Of a stretch of DNA of 36,223 nucleotides, positions 32,361-36,223 are shown piece after piece. The notes beneath the pieces were generated by a model that was not told where the DNA came from, did no database searches, and was given only the letters and a program-made list of their open reading frames with translations. The translations under genes were made by a program, and so were the position numbers. How positions within the stretch are numbered: the first letter of the stretch is position 1; every line of letters begins with the position of its first letter. The DNA lies in NCBI GenBank assembly GCA_016192885.1, contig JACPTH010000181.1, forward strand, positions 1 to 36,223. The letters are read 5' to 3'. The stretch is from a bacterium (GTDB lineage Bacteria; Muiribacteriota; Ozemobacteria; Ozemobacterales; Ozemobacteraceae).

Positions 32361-33512
32361 ATGCGAGCGATTTGTATCGTATTAGATAGCGTCGGAATTG
32401 GCGCAATGCCGGATGCCGCCGAATATGGAGATGAAGGCTCCGCGACTTTGCCCAACCTTTCAAATGCCGCGGGGGGCCTAGAACTTCCTACTTTGGAGCG
32501 GCTAGGTTTGGGAAAAATAGCGCCTATAAAAGGCGTATCCGGAGAAATCCAAGCTGAAGGTTCGCACGGAAAGATGAGGGAGCTTTCGCCGGGAAAGGAT
32601 ACGACCACGGGCCATTGGGAGATGATGGGGATAAAACTGGAACATGCTTTTCCCTTGTTTCCGGACGGGTTCCCGAAAGCTTGGTTGACAAAATTCGAAC
32701 GCGCCATAGGCGTGGAAACATTAGGAAATTACGCCGCCTCCGGAACCGAAATAATAGCGCAGTTGGGCGATGAACATGTAAAAACGAGAAAACCGATAGT
32801 GTATACCTCGGCGGATTCGGTGTTTCAAATCGCCGCTCACGAGGAAATAATCCCCTTGGAAGAACTGTACAAGATTTGCAAAATAGCCCGTGAAATGCTT
32901 GTCCCCCCGGAAATGGGAGTTGGGAGAGTAATCGCCCGACCGTTCATAGGAACATCCGGCGGCTATAAGCGCACCGCTCACCGGCATGATTTTAGCCTTC
33001 TTCCGAGTCAAGACACTTTGCTTGATGTCCTCAATAAGGGCGGGGCGGTTACCTATGGTATCGGAAAAATTTACGATATTTTTGCCGGAAAGGGCGTAAA
33101 CAAGAGCGTTTCAACGGAAGGAAACGTTGCCGGGATGAATAAAACATCCGAAGCTTTAGATCTTGTACGGGAAGGTTTCATTTTCACAAATCTCGTCGAT
33201 TTCGACATGCTGTTTGGCCACCGGCGAGATGTCCTTGGCTACAAAAAAGCCCTGGAAGGATTTGACCAGTGGTTATCCGGTTTTCTTAAAAAATTAGATG
33301 AAAATGATTTGTTAATTATTACCGCCGATCATGGTTGCGACCCGACTTTTCGGGGTTCCGACCACACCAGGGAATATGTTCCCCTTTTATCGTTTAGAAA
33401 AGGTTTCCAAGGGAAAGACTTAGGAGTCCGAAACGGATTTTGGGACGTCGGAGCTTCCATTGCGGCTCATTTAAAGATCCCGTTTGATCGTGGAACTTCG
33501 TTCGTTTTCTAA
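32361..33512 (+). CDS. deoB: Phosphopentomutase
   Basis: Converts (deoxy)ribose 1-phosphate from nucleoside phosphorolysis to the 5-phosphate; a Mn2+ enzyme of the alkaline phosphatase superfamily. The 383-aa length is normal. The metal site DSVGIGAMPDA is near 9-19, the phosphorylated Thr is in GKDTTTGHWEMMG near 78-90, FTNLVDFDMLFGHRRD is near 274-289, and ITADHGCDPTF with SDHTREYVPLL supplies further metal ligands. It ends the BMC operon and feeds pentose 5-phosphates to RpiB or to an aldolase not present here. The last about 40 bases overlap, antisense, the end of the small gene at 33471-33784. Confidence 0.96.
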   Translation: MRAICIVLDSVGIGAMPDAAEYGDEGSATLPNLSNAAGGLELPTLERLGLGKIAPIKGVSGEIQAEGSHGKMRELSPGKDTTTGHWEMMGIKLEHAFPLFPDGFPKAWLTKFERAIGVETLGNYAASGTEIIAQLGDEHVKTRKPIVYTSADSVFQIAAHEEIIPLEELYKICKIAREMLVPPEMGVGRVIARPFIGTSGGYKRTAHRHDFSLLPSQDTLLDVLNKGGAVTYGIGKIYDIFAGKGVNKSVSTEGNVAGMNKTSEALDLVREGFIFTNLVDFDMLFGHRRDVLGYKKALEGFDQWLSGFLKKLDENDLLIITADHGCDPTFRGSDHTREYVPLLSFRKGFQGKDLGVRNGFWDVGASIAAHLKIPFDRGTSFVF

Positions 33513-33784
33513 GCCGGCTTTTTGCGGGCCGGAAACAAAGAGTTTTCCTGTTTGTTCGTCTCGAATCCACGTTAGTTTAGCGGGATCTTTAGAAACCGTA
33601 CTTCCCTTTTACCTTCAACCGAGCGCATAATGCATACGGTTCCGTCCTTCAAAAATACTTGGTATTTTGACGCAAGAAGTTCTCCTGGGGAAGAAATTGG
33701 TTTTGAAGAAATTACTTTTAAGTCCAAAAAATCGAAGGCACATGTATAAAGATGCCGGGCCGCAGGATGACAAGGGAATCCCAT
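33471..33784 (-). CDS. Small gene with a probable frameshift
   Basis: The first frame (33784 down to 33572) reads MGFPCHPAAR and, further in, LLASKYQVFLKDGTVCIMRS before drifting into VRFLKIPLN and a stop. Another frame, entered at the AAAA run near 33607-33610, continues as convincing protein (STVSKDPAKLTWIRDEQ, TGKLFVSGPQKAG) to a stop at 33471-33473. One added A in the run joins the two into about 104 aa. No slippery heptamer in the right phase is seen, so a one-base deletion is likelier than programmed slippage. No family is recognised. It is the last gene of the minus-strand TPR operon. Confidence 0.45.
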
Positions 33785-33802
33785 TTCTATTGTTGAATCA
33801 TT

Positions 33803-34648
33803 CTAAGCATATCGAAAATCCACGGGGAAAAACGGATTTTTCCTTAAAAACTCGAAGTCAAAAATTTTTGATAAAGTTCTTAAAAGCTCCTGAGTAATTC
33901 TGTGCTCAGGGTGAATTTGAAAACATCGTCCAAGTTCAGGTTCAATTTTTTCCAAAATTTGAGCTGTGGAAGACTTGGACTTTTGACAAAGTAAAACTCG
34001 GCTCTTAATAAGATTGCTTAAAATTCGCAAAGACGCAGGGGCTTCATTGATCGCAAGTTCCAACCACCGAATACTTCCTTCAAGATTTCCCCTAAGTTTT
34101 TCTATTTCCTCTATATTATTCATGGCCAACGCCGAATGAGGATTTAATGACAGCTCCTCTTGAAAAAATCGAACGGCATTAAAACGATTTTCATTGAAAG
34201 AAAAACCAGCCAAAGCAAGCTTTTGATAGGCTACCCCAATATTGAAGGCGACTTGGTGGAGGTTGGGGTTTTTCTTCCTAAGAATACAAAGAATTTCGAG
34301 GGCATTTTCGAATTTGCATTCATCCATTAAAGAAACGGCTTTTTCAAGAATGCCTGAATCGTCAATGTACCCTTCCATTGGAACTACCGCAAAAGGCGCG
34401 AAATCGGGAAGAAGGAAAAACGCCAAATTAAATCGGCCCTTTGAGCGTTCTAAGCAGTCATAAAAACTTTTTATTCCATCATTAACCAACGTAAATTTAA
34501 TCTCGATGTCCTCTTCAAGGCAAACATTGGTTAAACGTAAAAGATCTTTCTCAAAGGGTCCAATTGGATTTTTCATTGCATTTGCGAAGTCTTTTTTTAA
34601 CCGTAACTCAAAAATATTTCCTTTCTTGGAGCTTGAGAGCGGAAGCAT
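33803..34648 (-). CDS. TPR-containing protein of unknown function
   Basis: A 281-aa cytoplasmic protein. The first 100 residues are mixed alpha/beta (FTLVNDGIKSFYDCLER, FFLLPDFAPFAVVP) and not recognised. Residues about 100-280 are TPR-like helical pairs (ALEILCILRKKNPN, AFNIGVAYQKLA, RFFQEELSLNPHSALAMNN, SIRWLELAINEAP). The start at 34648 overlaps the upstream gene by 41 bases; an alternative ATG at 34576 would remove the overlap but has no better ribosome site. It belongs to the right-hand minus-strand operon. Confidence 0.7.
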   Translation of the reverse strand: MLPLSSSKKGNIFELRLKKDFANAMKNPIGPFEKDLLRLTNVCLEEDIEIKFTLVNDGIKSFYDCLERSKGRFNLAFFLLPDFAPFAVVPMEGYIDDSGILEKAVSLMDECKFENALEILCILRKKNPNLHQVAFNIGVAYQKLALAGFSFNENRFNAVRFFQEELSLNPHSALAMNNIEEIEKLRGNLEGSIRWLELAINEAPASLRILSNLIKSRVLLCQKSKSSTAQILEKIEPELGRCFQIHPEHRITQELLRTLSKIFDFEFLRKNPFFPVDFRYA

Positions 34649-36140
34649 GTTTTTGATTTGTACAAATCCCGATCAAGGGGGCGGATAAATGCTTAGGATC
34701 ATCAAAAAACAATGCGATCGGGAAACTTTCAGGTCCAAAAGGAAACGAATTTTCCGAACATATGTTGGCAATCAGGGATTTTTCCAACGATTTTTCAAGA
34801 TTCGATACGACATTTTTCTCAATTTCGAATTCGGATATTGCCATTTGAAGCGGCTGTATTTTCGAATTTTCTTGGGTTTCCGAGATCGAATCAACTGGCA
34901 ATTTCTCATTTAGAAGGGTTTTCAAAAAATCATCGTCGAGGCGAAGCGCTCTTCCTACTTTCATTAACAGGCTGGTCTCCGCTTCTTCGATCTTTCCGTC
35001 TTCAAGTATTTTTACAAAGACTCTTCTCAAAAAGCGTTCAGGTTGAAAACTGGTGCTCACGGGGGGGAATTTACCCGCCTTTAATTCTTCGGAAACCTGG
35101 ATAAACAAGCTTTGGTAAGTGTCATACGGGATTTCCAGAAAATCTCTTAGATCATGGAGAATAGCTTGTTCGCTTGAGGTAAGAATATCGTCTCCAAGAA
35201 TTTCAATAAGAGCTTGCCTATAAATTTCATTTACGTCCAGAGATTTTGAATTGCGAAAAAGTTTTCGGCTTAAATCAGCGGGAAAAGTGCCATCGGATTC
35301 CAGACGTTTGAGGATTTCTTCAATAAACTTCTGAAATCGCGAGCCATCAGATTTATGGAAATGTTTTGTAAAAAATTCAAGCAAATTCTTCTTCTTAAAA
35401 TTATCCGAACTGAAAAAAGAATCTTTAAGCGTTGGAAGAAAACAGGTAAGAAGGGAAAGGCTTTCAAGAAGATCTTGGTAATATGATGCAAGTGAAAGAC
35501 ACTCATGAAGAAGCGAAAAAAACAATTCTTCACGGTGATTTTTAGCAAGGTAAACCAGTTTTATCATGGAGTCCCGGATGAAAAATTCCAAGAAAGCCGT
35601 ATTTGATCGCATTGCCGCCCATTTTTGGAATCCCGGGGAAGGGAAAAGGGTTTCGATTGCCGAAACGTGGATTTTATAAAGGTTCTCCCAGGCAACTATT
35701 CGGCGGTTCCATTGATCAAAATAGCTAACGCAAAAAATATCCTGAATTTGAAAAAGCTTCCGGACGTGACGGGAGAATTCATCAAGATCCGCATGAAATG
35801 ACGCAAATTGAACGAATAGTTCAAGAAGCTCAAAATATGCGGGGAAGATTTTTCTGGAATCTTCTAAACTTAGTTGAAGGGCGACTGCAAAAGCATTTCC
35901 CACTACATCTAACTCTGATTTAGTCTTGATGGTTTTGGAAAGATCCAGAGTTTTAATTTTTTCAAGAAGGAAATTCGCTTCGGCGTCATTTTCATCAATA
36001 AGAGCTTGAAACAAATGGTTAAATTGCGGTCTAAATCGGCTTGGAAGCATTGTAAGGGCGGAAAATGGATCTAGGCGGAAAACCGAAAACATCTTCGAAA
36101 CGGTTGGGTGGGAAGAAAAAAGCTCCGCTTTTTCCGTCAT
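34608..36140 (-). CDS. Large helical protein with TerB-like segments
   Basis: A 510-aa, almost wholly helical cytoplasmic protein; I do not recognise the full length. Two segments look TerB/DnaJ-associated: ILGDDILTSSEQAILHDLRDFLEIP near 320-345 and ILEDGKIEEAETSLLMKVGRALRL near 385-410. Both have the acidic loop, then E-x-x-L-L, then a hydrophobic helix, typical of tellurite-resistance TerB domains. The rest has Phe/Leu-rich repeats without a TPR consensus. The ATG overlaps the stop of the gene entering from the right (ATGA), and the next gene starts within its 3' end. Confidence 0.65.
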   Translation of the reverse strand: MTEKAELFSSHPTVSKMFSVFRLDPFSALTMLPSRFRPQFNHLFQALIDENDAEANFLLEKIKTLDLSKTIKTKSELDVVGNAFAVALQLSLEDSRKIFPAYFELLELFVQFASFHADLDEFSRHVRKLFQIQDIFCVSYFDQWNRRIVAWENLYKIHVSAIETLFPSPGFQKWAAMRSNTAFLEFFIRDSMIKLVYLAKNHREELFFSLLHECLSLASYYQDLLESLSLLTCFLPTLKDSFFSSDNFKKKNLLEFFTKHFHKSDGSRFQKFIEEILKRLESDGTFPADLSRKLFRNSKSLDVNEIYRQALIEILGDDILTSSEQAILHDLRDFLEIPYDTYQSLFIQVSEELKAGKFPPVSTSFQPERFLRRVFVKILEDGKIEEAETSLLMKVGRALRLDDDFLKTLLNEKLPVDSISETQENSKIQPLQMAISEFEIEKNVVSNLEKSLEKSLIANICSENSFPFGPESFPIALFFDDPKHLSAPLIGICTNQKHASALKLQERKYF

Positions 36141-36223
36141 ATTACAGGCTCAAGAATCTTTTTCAAAACTTGGTAATTTCCTTTCCAGTCCGGCTTAATG
36201 CCTTGGGGCCCCCCATCTAGGCG
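36137..36223 (-). CDS. C-terminal end of a gene entering from the right edge
   Basis: Only the last 28 codons and the stop are in the window. They end in KGNYQVLKKILEPVI, which reads as a protein terminus, and the TGA overlaps the downstream ATG (ATGA). This marks it as the preceding gene of the minus-strand operon. No family can be named from so short a piece. Confidence 0.6.
   Translation of the reverse strand, partial: RLDGGPQGIKPDWKGNYQVLKKILEPVI

Noticed and set aside
33513..33540. CCGGC/GCCGG hairpin after deoB as a terminator
   Set aside because: Only 5 bp, with a T-rich loop but no T-run after the stem on the plus strand; it also lies in the antisense small gene.

Overview
The window reads as a chromosomal stretch from an uncultured Gram-negative bacterium. 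It has Shine-Dalgarno-led genes, lipoprotein and Sec signal peptides, an O-antigen-ligase-type membrane protein, and sigma70-like promoters. No rRNA or marker gene fixes the phylum. The mix of srfABC-like genes, many TPR and zinc-ribbon proteins and a bacterial microcompartment (BMC) locus would suit a candidate phylum of the Riflebacteria kind, but that is only a guess.

Layout. (1) 1-3.6 kb: ornithine carbamoyltransferase, a DedA membrane protein and a small membrane protein on the minus strand, then an orphan PhnD-like periplasmic binding protein on plus. (2) 3.7-12.0 kb: a five-gene plus-strand operon with recognisable SrfB (actin-like ATPase fold), SrfA (membrane-anchored) and SrfC (P-loop GTPase-like), plus an FHA-like membrane protein and one unknown protein. 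(3) 12.2-16.8 kb: a compact housekeeping operon of tgt, a TPR protein, a P-loop kinase, an O-antigen-ligase/TPR protein and aroQ. (4) 17.1-19.8 kb: a secreted protein (minus), an MJ_1487-type radical SAM protein, and an AI-2E-type permease whose 3' end is lost exactly where a tRNA-Gln/tRNA-Glu pair begins. (5) 19.95-25.0 kb: an island-like segment downstream of the tRNAs with a broken hicA-hicB pair, a secreted Cys-cluster/glycine-zipper protein, a zinc-ribbon protein and a zinc-ribbon RDD membrane protein. (6) 25.0-26.2 kb: a cold-shock protein with its own promoter and terminator, and a lipoprotein cyclophilin. (7) 26.3-33.5 kb: a BMC operon with a flavoprotein-like/half-TIM fusion, PduL, BMC-H, BMC-P, a CoA-acylating aldehyde dehydrogenase (internally deleted), PduS, PduT, a variant RpiB and DeoB. 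(8) 33.5-36.2 kb: a minus-strand operon of TPR and TerB-like helical proteins entering from the right edge, ending in a frameshifted small gene.

The BMC locus fits a nucleoside or pentose-phosphate (SPU-like) organelle. DeoB and RpiB interconvert pentose phosphates. An aldehyde from an aldolase not present in this window would be oxidised to acyl-CoA by the dehydrogenase and converted to acyl phosphate by PduL. PduS and PduT would carry electrons across the shell.

Three loci are broken or shifted: HicB (A-run), the aldehyde dehydrogenase (deletion) and the small gene at 33.5 kb (A-run). The two homopolymer cases could be assembly indels. The items most worth a second look are the flavoprotein/half-TIM fusion, the expanded srf operon, the tRNA-adjacent zinc-ribbon cluster and the slippery site in hicB. 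All family assignments were made by reading the sequence; no database search was run.
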